Of a DNA stretch of 64,000 bases, positions 41,307 through 49,881 are shown piece by piece. The notes beneath the pieces are model-generated. The model was not told the DNA's origin and did no database searches. It saw only the letters and a list, made by a program, of their open reading frames with translations. The stretch comes from RGIG8748 sp045539515. Lineage in GTDB: Bacteria > Bacillota > Clostridia > UMGS1810. The stretch spans positions 18,955 to 82,954 of the forward strand of contig JAZQFN010000039.1 in NCBI GenBank assembly GCA_045539515.1, read 5' to 3'. The translations under genes and the position numbers were made by a program. Every line of letters starts with the position of its first letter. The stretch's first letter is position 1.

Positions 41307-43595
41307 TTATTCTTTGAAAAAATTAACAACACAGCTGTCTTTTTTGAGATTATCTCCCAATATAATTTCAAAGCTTCCCCTTGCATAAATGTCAATGTAT
41401 ATTTTGCCGTCTTTTCTTGCCCAATCAACTTTGACAAAACCATCTTTGCTTGCATATTCCCCACAAGCATTGTTAAGGTCTTTGACAAAATGAGGGTTTA
41501 CAAGGATTTTGTCGGGATTGTCACAATTTGGATTGACATTTATGCCTGCAACTGTTTTTACATACCAGGCAGACACATCTCCCATAAAATGATGATTGTG
41601 AGAACCGATTCTTTTGCCGGGAGTCTGAAATCTCTCCCACACAGTTGTCTCACCGCGGTAAATCATATTGGCATATGAAGGATGAGAGGGCTTGGTAATC
41701 ATCTTGTAGGCAATATCAGAATAGCCGTATTTTGAAAGAACATGAAAAATTACCCTAAGCCCCAAAAATCCGCAATCGAAAGAGCCTTTGTTTTGCTCTA
41801 CAAGCTCAAGGAGAGTTGAAACCGCCTTTGGAATTTCCTCTCGGTCAAAAATGTCTGCATACAGACCAAGTGCCTGAGAAGTCTGGCAAACCCGATACGT
41901 GGGCTTAATATATTTTTCGGTTTTGCCTTTTGTAATAACACCACCATCGTTGTATTCCATGCGGATGGATTCTCTTAGTTTGGCATAGTGCTCTTTGGCA
42001 AAATTGCTGTTTTCCGTCATACCCACAGCATGAAACATAACCATAGACATCTTAAGGCACAAAAGAAGCACACAGGATGCACAAAAGCCAAGGGGCGAAG
42101 CATACTCGTCGGGCTGACTGTCAACAGGAAGCCAATCTCCAAGACCGGAATCAGAAATACCTCTTTCGTCGAGAATTGAAATATGATGTCGCAGATTTTC
42201 CATCATTACATGGGCATTGTCAATTATGATTTTGGTGTTTCCGGCATATTTGTAGGCGTAGTATGGAAGCGCAAAAAGAGCGCTATCCCACACAATGCAA
42301 TCCGACAGACTGCCGGCTGAAGGAACAAAAAGAGGCATCGCGCCGTTTTTGCCCTGAGAAAATCTCATGCAATACATTAAGTCGGAAAATACATCTTCGC
42401 AATCGTAGTGGAGCATATAATGCTCGGCAGAAACTGCCGCATCTCCTGTCCATCCGTTCTTTTCACGAGCCGGGCAATCGGTTATTATATAGAACAAATT
42501 TGACAAGTCACTTCTTATGCAAGCGTCAAAAATTCGATTTGAAATTTCATCGGAACACATAAATCCGGTTTTCTTTTTAACATCGTTGTGAAGCACAATA
42601 TATGTCAGCAAATCTTGTGTTGCCTGCTCCTCGGTTATGCCGTAAACGTAGCAATACCTGAATCCGTGATATGTAAATGGGGGTATATATTCTTCAACAC
42701 CATCCCCCGAGCACACATACACATCCTTTTGACAGCATCCGTCGGGATACACGTCTACATTGATATAATCAACAAAACCTTCAAACAGAAGTTCGGAAAA
42801 CTGCATTTCTATTTTCTGTCCTTTAGTGCCTTTAATCTTCAAACAAGGCACACCTGCGCAGTTTTCTCCAAAATCGTATATATAACCGCCATTAAGGGGT
42901 GTTTTCCCCAAAGGAGTATTGCCGTTGTACAGAGTTTGGGCAAAAGCATCGCGCATACGATATTCGCGCAGAGCACCGCTATAGTATTCCAAAGGTTCTA
43001 TTCTTCGTATTTCCTTGATACTTTGGCACTCTGCCATCTTTTTTTGCGAATGGGAATAATCGCATACAAAGGGGACATTCCAATTAGAATCGTCAAAACC
43101 CCCAAGATACCATTCTTTTTCAAAAAGGGTCATGTCGCAATAAGTTCCGCAACGGTAATCGTCAAACAATATGTGAGATCTGTTCCAAAGCATATCTTCC
43201 GCATCAAAGCTTGTGTCATCGTAAATGCATTCCAAAGCAAAGGCAGGAGCTTTTTTGTGATTTTTTCCGTGTTGCCATATTTCTCCGCCTATGGGGTTGG
43301 CGTAACCGTTGCCGAGAATTACGCAAAGGACATTTTCGCCAACTACAAGCTTTTTGCCAAGGTCATAGTTATTGTAGAATATAACTTCATTGGGGTTGGA
43401 TATGTATGGTTTGAGATATCCGTCGGTAATTCGCACGCCATTTAAATACAGCTCGTAAAATCCTGTGCATCCTATTGTAAGAGTGGCATTGTCTGTAGAC
43501 TTGACACAAAAGCTTTTTCTGAAAATTGGTGCCGGAACTATATTGGTGTATGAGGCACATTCATCTGATGCACATACAAATTTTTCGGGAAGCAT
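41307..43595 (-). CDS. GH78 alpha-L-rhamnosidase, first copy
   Basis: The 762-residue protein has the GH78 layout: an N-terminal beta-sandwich (GCTGFYELYLNGVRITDGYL), a middle beta region, and an (alpha/alpha)6 barrel. The barrel has the family's acidic triad in DCPAREKNGWTGD, with D373, E378 and D385 in exact family spacing. A second conserved TTVWERF with the probable general base follows near residue 650. It removes terminal rhamnose from plant or bacterial glycans and, lacking a signal peptide, acts in the cytoplasm. It has its own promoter and an AAAGG ribosome site. Confidence 0.92.
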   Translation of the reverse strand: MLPEKFVCASDECASYTNIVPAPIFRKSFCVKSTDNATLTIGCTGFYELYLNGVRITDGYLKPYISNPNEVIFYNNYDLGKKLVVGENVLCVILGNGYANPIGGEIWQHGKNHKKAPAFALECIYDDTSFDAEDMLWNRSHILFDDYRCGTYCDMTLFEKEWYLGGFDDSNWNVPFVCDYSHSQKKMAECQSIKEIRRIEPLEYYSGALREYRMRDAFAQTLYNGNTPLGKTPLNGGYIYDFGENCAGVPCLKIKGTKGQKIEMQFSELLFEGFVDYINVDVYPDGCCQKDVYVCSGDGVEEYIPPFTYHGFRYCYVYGITEEQATQDLLTYIVLHNDVKKKTGFMCSDEISNRIFDACIRSDLSNLFYIITDCPAREKNGWTGDAAVSAEHYMLHYDCEDVFSDLMYCMRFSQGKNGAMPLFVPSAGSLSDCIVWDSALFALPYYAYKYAGNTKIIIDNAHVMMENLRHHISILDERGISDSGLGDWLPVDSQPDEYASPLGFCASCVLLLCLKMSMVMFHAVGMTENSNFAKEHYAKLRESIRMEYNDGGVITKGKTEKYIKPTYRVCQTSQALGLYADIFDREEIPKAVSTLLELVEQNKGSFDCGFLGLRVIFHVLSKYGYSDIAYKMITKPSHPSYANMIYRGETTVWERFQTPGKRIGSHNHHFMGDVSAWYVKTVAGINVNPNCDNPDKILVNPHFVKDLNNACGEYASKDGFVKVDWARKDGKIYIDIYARGSFEIILGDNLKKDSCVVNFFKE

Positions 43596-43658
43596 TTTAT
43601 CAGACCTTTCTTGTTATTTAGCCAAAGTCCATTTTTATGTTGCTACACTAATAATTTT

Positions 43659-43687
43659 ATTTTACCCACAATACACCCAAATGTCAA
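43659..43687 (-). promoter_or_regulatory. Promoter for the first rhamnosidase gene
   Basis: TTGACA (43687-43682) and TAAAAT (43664-43659) on the minus strand have 17-base spacing. Confidence 0.7.
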
Positions 43688-43696
43688 CTTCTGCTC

Positions 43697-43735
43697 AAAA
43701 GAAAACCCCCATCTGTTTATATGCAGACGGAGGAA
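43697..43735 (-). terminator. Terminator after the gene remnant
   Basis: CCTCCGTCTG and CAGATGGGGG on the minus strand pair with two G-U wobbles and are followed by TTTTCTTTT. It probably ended the three-gene unit before truncation. Confidence 0.65.
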
Positions 43736-43782
43736 TGGAAATTTTTATTTGTTTGCTTCGGTTAAATAAAATATTGACAAAT

Positions 43783-43845
43783 TGGGGACGGGGCAAAAAT
43801 TGTGCAATTCCCTATTTTTTTGTAACAAAAACTGCCCCGTCCCCA
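43783..43845. repeat. Small inverted-repeat element (TGGGGACGGGGCA ends)
   Basis: TGGGGACGGGGCA (43783-43795) and TGCCCCGTCCCCA (43833-43845) are perfect 13-bp inverted copies around 37 bases of AT-rich sequence. The unit is 63 bases long, GC-rich at the ends and non-coding. It sits exactly where the adjoining gene remnant loses homology, so it looks like a MITE-type insertion or a deletion scar. Confidence 0.65.
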
Positions 43846-43944
43846 GTCTGTCTCGTCACTTGCAAACGCCCCAATCATGGGCATATTGTTTATGGCATGC
43901 ATGGGTTTTATTTTTCCGGTTATGGTGTTAAAATTTATTTTCAT
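43846..43944 (-). pseudogene. Truncated N-terminus of a glycosidase-like gene
   Basis: An ATG with an ideal AAAAGGAG site, 12 bases after the second rhamnosidase stop, opens a frame reading MKINFNTITGKIKPMHAINN then MPMIGAFASDETDWG. The IKPMHAxNN segment resembles the first strand of some GH39-like (clan A) hydrolases. After about 33 codons it runs into the inverted-repeat element and soon stops. The remainder of the gene is missing. It was probably the last gene of this rhamnosidase operon. Confidence 0.6.
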
Positions 43945-43956
43945 GCTTTTCTCCTT

Positions 43957-46011
43957 TTAGCTGTTAAATATATCCAGAAGCACCACACAAAGATATGCAG
44001 TAAAGCCGTGGTTTAAGCTGGCAGACATATACTTATGCTCCCACAGGGTTCCGGTGATATCGGACATATGACCGAAATATGATACAACTTCTTTTAAAAG
44101 CTGTTCTTTGTGACCCCATTTCAGCATAAGCTCCATTCGCATATACAAGCCCATAAGGGCATTTGCCTTTTCGATGGCCTCCCACTTACCGCTTTCCGGT
44201 ATAAAGTCTGAAACCATGGTTTTATATAAGTCACTGTGGCTCCCAGTATCTGCAATATCAAACATAAATGCATAGTACTGGCATGCCTCCGAAATGTTAT
44301 CCCGTACAATAAGAGCGTTGTCGGCATTTCTTAATGCCTGGTCCCTGAAGAACTTGCCGTCAAAAGAAAGCTCAAGGACCTTTTCTTTTATTGCTTGGGA
44401 TTTAGCTGTAAGCTCGCTGTCGCCGAACCAGTTGGCAACTATTCTGCAGATAAAGCTATAGAGCATATTTGTGGGGAAGTTAACTCCTTTAGTCCATTCG
44501 TTTGCCTTGGACCACTCTACAAAATTCCAACCGGGCAAATCTTCAAGCAAGCCAAGCTCATTTTCATATTCTTCAAAGAACTTCATCAAATCATATGTAA
44601 GACCTTTGTATGTGTCTATGGAAACCTTTTTGTTTCTGTCCTTGTACTGATTGAGCTCAAGTATAAACCACATTGCCCATTGGGGAATAAAGTTTCCGTT
44701 GGGGTGGTCTGCAGGATAGCACATGGGCAGCATACCTTTTGGAAGCTCGGGGCATTTTGCAAGGGCAAAGTTCTCAATGAAATCATCTTCTATGAGGGTG
44801 TTTCCGCTGAAGCTGTAAGCCGCCTGTGCGGAAAAGTAGCTGTCGCAGAGCCAGCCTGCTCTTTCTCTTGTGGGGCAATCCATAAAATGACCCAGATAGT
44901 TGCATCTTGCAGACTCCAATGCCGCATCGTAAATTTTTAAAATCTGTTCATCTTGGCAGTTAAGCTTCGGGGGATTTTCTATGGGGTTTCTTATTCTTGT
45001 AACACTTGCCTCGGTAAGCTCCAAATCACCCTCAAGTACAAATACCGCAAAATACTTAAATCCGTAAATTTCAAAATTTGAAAATTCTGTATCTCCAAGG
45101 GAATTAATTTCTATTACGTTAAACACATCCCAGTTTTTGCAGTCAAATTTTTTATCTATAAGTTTTTCGTCAAAGGCAATAAGTATCCTGCACTTTTCTT
45201 CTGACTTGTACTTTAAGTCAATAAGTCCGCAGGTGTTTTTTTCGCATTTAAACACACCCACTTCACCCTTTGACAGCTTGCAAGGCAAGGAAGTACCGTT
45301 TTCCGATATGGTATAGTTAAATTCGGAAAGCTCCTTAATGGGTCTGTAAGATATTTCATTAAGTTCAAAGCCATTAATTACATCGCCTATGTTGTAGATA
45401 GCTCCCTGAAGACCGGGAATCTGCCAGTCATTTTTTTCTATGATAAATGTATCTTTTGAGTATACCTCCGACATCTTCTCCGTTGCAATGTGAGGAAGAG
45501 GGGCTTTTCTTTCCAAATATTTAACCCCCATGTCAATAACGCCTGCTTCTTCCGGCATATCTTCCTTTGTAAGATCCCACACTTCGGTAAAGTGTCTTTG
45601 GAAAGAATAACGCATGGTTTTCTGAATTCTGGAAGAAACCGCAAAGGCATCGAAGTCAAATCCTGTAGCTGCTATGCATTTGTCACCGCACAAAATCTCT
45701 GCCTGCACAAAGCTTGGCTTTTTCACTGTAGCATAGGAATAGCAGTTATATCCTGCCGCTTCTATAACTATGGTGTTCTTAACTCCCGGATTAGCCTTTA
45801 AGCTAACCTCATCCACACGCACGTAGCCCGATGCCGTGGACGAAGGACCGTAGTGAGCCAATTCGCCGTTTAAAAACACTTTAAAAAATGTGGCACCTGT
45901 TATTTTAAGAACAGGGTTTTCGCAAGGTATAAATTCTGCCTTAAACTTTGCCTGAATATTCATTTCATTTTCTTTACCCATAAGCCATATAGGCAATGCT
46001 TTAACAAACAT
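43957..46011 (-). CDS. GH78 alpha-L-rhamnosidase, second copy (divergent)
   Basis: The 684-residue protein is a second GH78 enzyme. The N-terminal sandwich has ITGATFFKVFLNGELAHYGP. The barrel has DCPTRERAGWLCD, with D378, E383 and D390 in the same spacing as GH78 catalytic acids, then SAQAAYSFSGN. A late TGTLWEHKYMSASLNHGF matches the general-base region. It is shorter than its neighbour and only distantly similar, so the substrates probably differ. GGAGG precedes the ATG, and a promoter lies at 46057-46084. Confidence 0.87.
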   Translation of the reverse strand: MFVKALPIWLMGKENEMNIQAKFKAEFIPCENPVLKITGATFFKVFLNGELAHYGPSSTASGYVRVDEVSLKANPGVKNTIVIEAAGYNCYSYATVKKPSFVQAEILCGDKCIAATGFDFDAFAVSSRIQKTMRYSFQRHFTEVWDLTKEDMPEEAGVIDMGVKYLERKAPLPHIATEKMSEVYSKDTFIIEKNDWQIPGLQGAIYNIGDVINGFELNEISYRPIKELSEFNYTISENGTSLPCKLSKGEVGVFKCEKNTCGLIDLKYKSEEKCRILIAFDEKLIDKKFDCKNWDVFNVIEINSLGDTEFSNFEIYGFKYFAVFVLEGDLELTEASVTRIRNPIENPPKLNCQDEQILKIYDAALESARCNYLGHFMDCPTRERAGWLCDSYFSAQAAYSFSGNTLIEDDFIENFALAKCPELPKGMLPMCYPADHPNGNFIPQWAMWFILELNQYKDRNKKVSIDTYKGLTYDLMKFFEEYENELGLLEDLPGWNFVEWSKANEWTKGVNFPTNMLYSFICRIVANWFGDSELTAKSQAIKEKVLELSFDGKFFRDQALRNADNALIVRDNISEACQYYAFMFDIADTGSHSDLYKTMVSDFIPESGKWEAIEKANALMGLYMRMELMLKWGHKEQLLKEVVSYFGHMSDITGTLWEHKYMSASLNHGFTAYLCVVLLDIFNS

Positions 46012-46056
46012 AATAATGCCTCCGTTATTCTTATTTCATATACATATTCAATTTAC

Positions 46057-46084
46057 ATTATACCACAAAAGGTGTTAGAATCAA
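46057..46084 (-). promoter_or_regulatory. Promoter for the second rhamnosidase gene
   Basis: TTGATT (46084-46079) and TATAAT (46062-46057) on the minus strand are spaced by 16 bases. Confidence 0.6.
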
Positions 46085-46218
46085 TAACCATATAAAACAA
46101 TATAACACATTTGATTATGTAATGATAGGCAATATCATTCAAAAAACTGCATTTTCGTCCTATATTCGGGACAATTATTTTTTTGAATATTCAATTACTT
46201 TACCTGTTTTCACATTTG

Positions 46219-46257
46219 AAAGCCCCGCTCTCACAAATTGTGAGGGCGGGGCTTTTT
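46219..46257. terminator. Terminator of the EF-G-like gene
   Basis: AAAGCCCCGC and GCGGGGCTTT flank an inner CTCACAA/TTGTGAG stem. It is GC-rich, has T runs on both strands and lies just past the stop at 46266. Confidence 0.85.
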
Positions 46258-46265
46258 GCAAAAAA

Positions 46266-48323
46266 TTATTTATTTGCTTCAGCAATTACCTTATCTGCTA
46301 CTACCTGAGGTGCTTCTTCGTAGTTGGTTATTTCGTAGTCGAAAGTACCTCTGCCGGTGGTAAGAGCTCTTAAGTCTGTAGCATATTTCTTCATTTCGGA
46401 AGCAGGAACAATAGCTTCAATCTCTGTAGCGTTGTTATCCAGAGGATTCATACCGAGGATTCTGCCGCGGCGCTTATTTAAATCGCCTACCACATCACCG
46501 GTGTAGTTATTGGGAACTACTACCTTTGCATTACCTACAGGCTCTAAGATTACAGGCTTAGCCTTGGGGAGACCTTCCTTGTATGCTATGGAAGCTGCTG
46601 TCTTGAATGCCATTTCGGAGGAGTCTACCGGATGGTAGGAACCGTCCAGAAGTGTAGCCTTAAGGTTAACCACGGGGTACCCTGCAAGCACGCCTTCCTT
46701 CATGGCATCTCTTATGCCCTTTTCAACTGCAGGGAAGAAGTTCTTGGGTACTGCACCGCCTACAACCTTTTCTTCAAATACAAGGTCGTCACTTACGCAG
46801 GGTTCAAACTCAATCCATACATGGCCGTACTGACCATGACCGCCGGACTGTTTCTTATGCTTACCTTCTACCTTAACCTTAGTCTTGATAGCTTCTCTGT
46901 AAGGTGTCTTTGGTTCCTTTAGGTTAACGGAAACACCAAACTTGCCTTCCAGCTTTGAGCAGATTACATTAATGTGCTGTTCACCAACACCGGAAATAAT
47001 GGATTCATGAGTTTCGTGATTACGAACAAGTGAGAATGTTCTGTCTTCACTGGCAAGCTTGTTAAGACCTGCGCTGATTTTTTCTTCATCGCCCTTTGCC
47101 TTAGGTTCTATTGCCATGGAAAGAACCGGCTTGGGGAAGCTGATGGCACCTATTGCCACGGGGAATGATGTATCACAAAGGGTATCGCCTGTTTCGGTAA
47201 TTGCAAGCTTTGCTGTAGCACCGATATCACCTGCACCAAGTTCGGATACTTCGGTCTGTTTTTTACCTCTTACCACATATATCTTGGAGAGCTTCTCCTC
47301 CTTGCCCTTTGCAGGGTTTACAAGAAGTGTATCGGGCTTTAATGTTCCGGAAAGCACTTTGAAGTAGGAAAGCTTACCAACATAGTTATCTACCACGGTC
47401 TTAAATATATGAATAACTGTGGACTTGGTGCTGTCGCAGATTATTTCTTCGATTTCACCGGTCTTTTTGTTTTCGCCTTCTATGTAAGAGAACTCATTGG
47501 GCGCCGGCATATAGTCTGCAATGGTATTGAGAAGATGTGTTATACCAATCTTTGCCACAACGCTACCGCAGATAACGGGAACTACTGTACCGTCCTTAAT
47601 ACCTACTCTTAATGCAGCCTTGATTTCGTCTTCGGTAAATTCTTCACCACCGAAATATTTCTCCATGAATTCTTCGCTTACTTCAGCAACAGCTTCTAAG
47701 AGAAGGTCACGGCTTCTTTGAGCGATTTCCTTGTATGCATCGGGGATTTCTTCGTACTTATGAGTGTCACCATCGGGGGAGAACATCTTGGCACGCATCT
47801 TTATAACATCTACAAATCCTGTAAGCTGGTCGCCTTCCTTAATAGGGAATGTAAAGGGAGCTATGCTCTTGCCAAATGCATCGTCAAGCTGCTCTACAAC
47901 CTTGGCGTAGTCAGCCTTCATATCGTCGAGCTTGTTTACAAATACTATCTTGGACTTCTTTGCGGCAATATTCCATGCTCTCTCTGTACCTGCGCTTACA
48001 CCGGACTTACCGCTTACCACGATAAGAGCGGTACCGCAAACGGATGAGCCTTCAAGCTGTTCGCCTACAAAATCGGAAGTACCGGGTGTGTCTATAAAGT
48101 TAATCTTTGTATCATTCCACTCTATGGGTATAACAGACGCGTTAACAGAAATCTTTCTTTTGATTTCTTCGGGATCAAAGTCGGATACTGTGTTTCCGTC
48201 TGCTGTTGTTCCGATACGGTCTATAAGACCTGCCTTATGAAGCATAGCTTCGCAAAGCGAGGTTTTACCTGCATTGGAGTGCGCAAGCACACACACATTT
48301 CTGATTTTTTCTGTACTGATCAT
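46266..48323 (-). CDS. EF-G-like translational GTPase (EF-G2 type)
   Basis: The 685-residue protein keeps all five EF-G domains. The P-loop is AHSNAGKT (14-21) and G4 is NKLD (130-133). Switch II reads DTPGTSDF (78-85), where canonical EF-G has DTPGH, so the GTP-hydrolysing histidine is replaced by T82. The C-terminal IV/V domains have SGGHGQYGHVWIEFEP and RRGRILGM. This places it in the EF-G2/EF-G-like paralogue group rather than with housekeeping FusA, whose gene normally sits in the str operon. ATG at 48323 is chosen because AAGGAGG is 9 bases upstream and abuts ATG 48332. Its exact role is unknown. Confidence 0.9.
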   Translation of the reverse strand: MISTEKIRNVCVLAHSNAGKTSLCEAMLHKAGLIDRIGTTADGNTVSDFDPEEIKRKISVNASVIPIEWNDTKINFIDTPGTSDFVGEQLEGSSVCGTALIVVSGKSGVSAGTERAWNIAAKKSKIVFVNKLDDMKADYAKVVEQLDDAFGKSIAPFTFPIKEGDQLTGFVDVIKMRAKMFSPDGDTHKYEEIPDAYKEIAQRSRDLLLEAVAEVSEEFMEKYFGGEEFTEDEIKAALRVGIKDGTVVPVICGSVVAKIGITHLLNTIADYMPAPNEFSYIEGENKKTGEIEEIICDSTKSTVIHIFKTVVDNYVGKLSYFKVLSGTLKPDTLLVNPAKGKEEKLSKIYVVRGKKQTEVSELGAGDIGATAKLAITETGDTLCDTSFPVAIGAISFPKPVLSMAIEPKAKGDEEKISAGLNKLASEDRTFSLVRNHETHESIISGVGEQHINVICSKLEGKFGVSVNLKEPKTPYREAIKTKVKVEGKHKKQSGGHGQYGHVWIEFEPCVSDDLVFEEKVVGGAVPKNFFPAVEKGIRDAMKEGVLAGYPVVNLKATLLDGSYHPVDSSEMAFKTAASIAYKEGLPKAKPVILEPVGNAKVVVPNNYTGDVVGDLNKRRGRILGMNPLDNNATEIEAIVPASEMKKYATDLRALTTGRGTFDYEITNYEEAPQVVADKVIAEANK

Positions 48324-48723
48324 TTGTCTCATCCTCCTTATATTGGGGCAAAGTCTTTTGTGTTTAAAAGACTTCTAAGTAATAAAGTTTTCGCAAATTT
48401 CCTTGCGTACTATATCCGGGTACAAAACCCTATAATGTTTATTTCGATATTCATACTGTTTTTTCCTTTTTTATCTTGCTTTAATAGATGCCAAAATTAT
48501 ACCTGATTTTCTGTGCATATTTCACAAATGGCAAATGAAGCCAATTGATATTTTACCTAATTTTATATAAAGTACTTACTGTTTTTTAACCCGATTTTTG
48601 TCTGATTTGAGTACTTTTTTGTGTCCTGTTCTTTCATTATATACAAACTTTTTTTAAAAAACTCTTTACAAATTGAAATCTTTATAGTAATGTATTTGTA
48701 AAAGACTTTTGGAGATGATACTT
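48324..48723. other. 400-bp gene-free spacer between EF-G-like gene and dprA
   Basis: The spacer holds the EF-G-like leader with a small hairpin (AAGTCTTTT/AAAAGACTT, about 48350-48375). A possible TATAAT is seen on the minus strand near 48500, and a weak plus promoter lies before dprA. The rest is AT-rich without a recognisable gene. Confidence 0.45.
48665..48693 (+). promoter_or_regulatory. Weak promoter candidate for dprA
   Basis: TTTACA (48665-48670) and TAATGT (48688-48693) are spaced by 17 bases. The -10 match is poor. Confidence 0.35.
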
Positions 48724-49842
48724 TTGGACAATACACCATTATGGCTCTGGCTTAATCAGCAAGTATGCCTCAACCGCAATAAACAGCTTAAACTTATGGA
48801 GCATTTTGGTAATATAAAGAATATATACGATGCAAATCTTTCGGACTATGCCGAGCTGGATTTTCTTAAGGAAGACGAACTTAACCTTCTTACCAAGAAA
48901 GAGCTTGATTTAAGCTTGGCTGACGAAGAAAGACTTTTAAAACTTGGCGGCGGTGTTATTACCATAGACTCACCCGCTTACCCCGAGATATTAAAAAATA
49001 TTTCTTCACCGCCTACCGTTCTGTACTTCAGAGGAGTACAGGCGGATTTAAACGAAAGACTTTGTATAGCTATGGTTGGCACGCGCAAGGCTACCTACTA
49101 CGGCAAGGATTGTGCCTATACCCTGGCACGGGAGCTCTCATCAATGGGTGTTTCAATTGTCAGCGGTATGGCTATGGGCATAGATGCCAAATCCCACGAA
49201 GGTGCCATAAGCGGAGGCTCTCCTACAATAGCTGTAATAGGCTGTGGCGTGGATATATGCTATCCACTTTCCAACTCCAAATTAATGGATAGTATTCTCA
49301 AAAACGGCATGGTAATAAGTGAGTATCCTTTGGGTACCCACCCGGAGAAATATCACTTCCCCGAAAGAAACCGTATAATATCCGGTATGTGTCAGGGAAC
49401 ACTGGTAGTAGAAGCTGACTTTAAGAGTGGTTCACTGATTACTGCTAAAAACGCCTCCGAGCAAAACAGAGATGTATTTGCCGTTCCGGGAAATATTAAT
49501 TCCACATATTCCAAAGGAACAAACTACCTTTTAAAAGACGGTGCCCACTTTGTAACCTGTGCCGAGGACATACTCTCGTATTACAGATTTGACTATCCGA
49601 ACCTTATGTCTAAACCAATTACCAAAGGAATATCGGACTACGAAGAATCCTCTCCTCAGCCCGGCTCTCCGGAGGAAAAGATTATAAATGCTATCGGCGA
49701 AGAAACCCTGCACACCGATACCATATGTCAGCTTACCGGGCTCGACATCGGTACCGTAAATGCCTCGCTTCTTATGATGGAGCTTACCGCAAAGGTTATT
49801 AAGCTTCCGGGAGGCTTTTATACAAGGGCAAAAAGCATTTAA
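48724..49842 (+). CDS. dprA: DNA-processing protein DprA (Smf)
   Basis: The 372-residue protein loads RecA on incoming single-stranded DNA during transformation. An N-terminal helical SAM-like part is followed by the Rossmann core: CIAMVGTRKATYYG, IVSGMAMGIDAKSHEGA, VIGCGVDICYP, ISEYPLGTHPEKYHFPERNR and VVEADFKSGSLITAKNASEQ. A C-terminal winged-helix-like DML1 part follows. The best ribosome-site spacing (GGAG plus 8 bases) points to TTG at 48724. ATG at 48715 lies almost on that site and is a second choice. It leads dprA-topA-trmFO. Confidence 0.93.
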   Translation: MDNTPLWLWLNQQVCLNRNKQLKLMEHFGNIKNIYDANLSDYAELDFLKEDELNLLTKKELDLSLADEERLLKLGGGVITIDSPAYPEILKNISSPPTVLYFRGVQADLNERLCIAMVGTRKATYYGKDCAYTLARELSSMGVSIVSGMAMGIDAKSHEGAISGGSPTIAVIGCGVDICYPLSNSKLMDSILKNGMVISEYPLGTHPEKYHFPERNRIISGMCQGTLVVEADFKSGSLITAKNASEQNRDVFAVPGNINSTYSKGTNYLLKDGAHFVTCAEDILSYYRFDYPNLMSKPITKGISDYEESSPQPGSPEEKIINAIGEETLHTDTICQLTGLDIGTVNASLLMMELTAKVIKLPGGFYTRAKSI

Positions 49843-49881
49843 ACATAGTAATTAATGTGATATATAGAAATGGAGTAAGTA

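Larger units (their letters stand above)
43596..43956. other. 361-bp spacer: rhamnosidase promoter, terminator, inverted-repeat element, gene remnant
   Basis: The spacer contains in order a promoter for the first rhamnosidase gene, a terminator, a 13-bp inverted-repeat element, and the truncated start of a further gene. Confidence 0.65.

Noticed and set aside
46266..48323. Tetracycline-resistance ribosomal protection protein
   Set aside because: The five-domain layout, the DTPGTSDF switch and the domain IV motif fit EF-G2-like proteins better than Tet(M), and no leader typical of tet genes is present.
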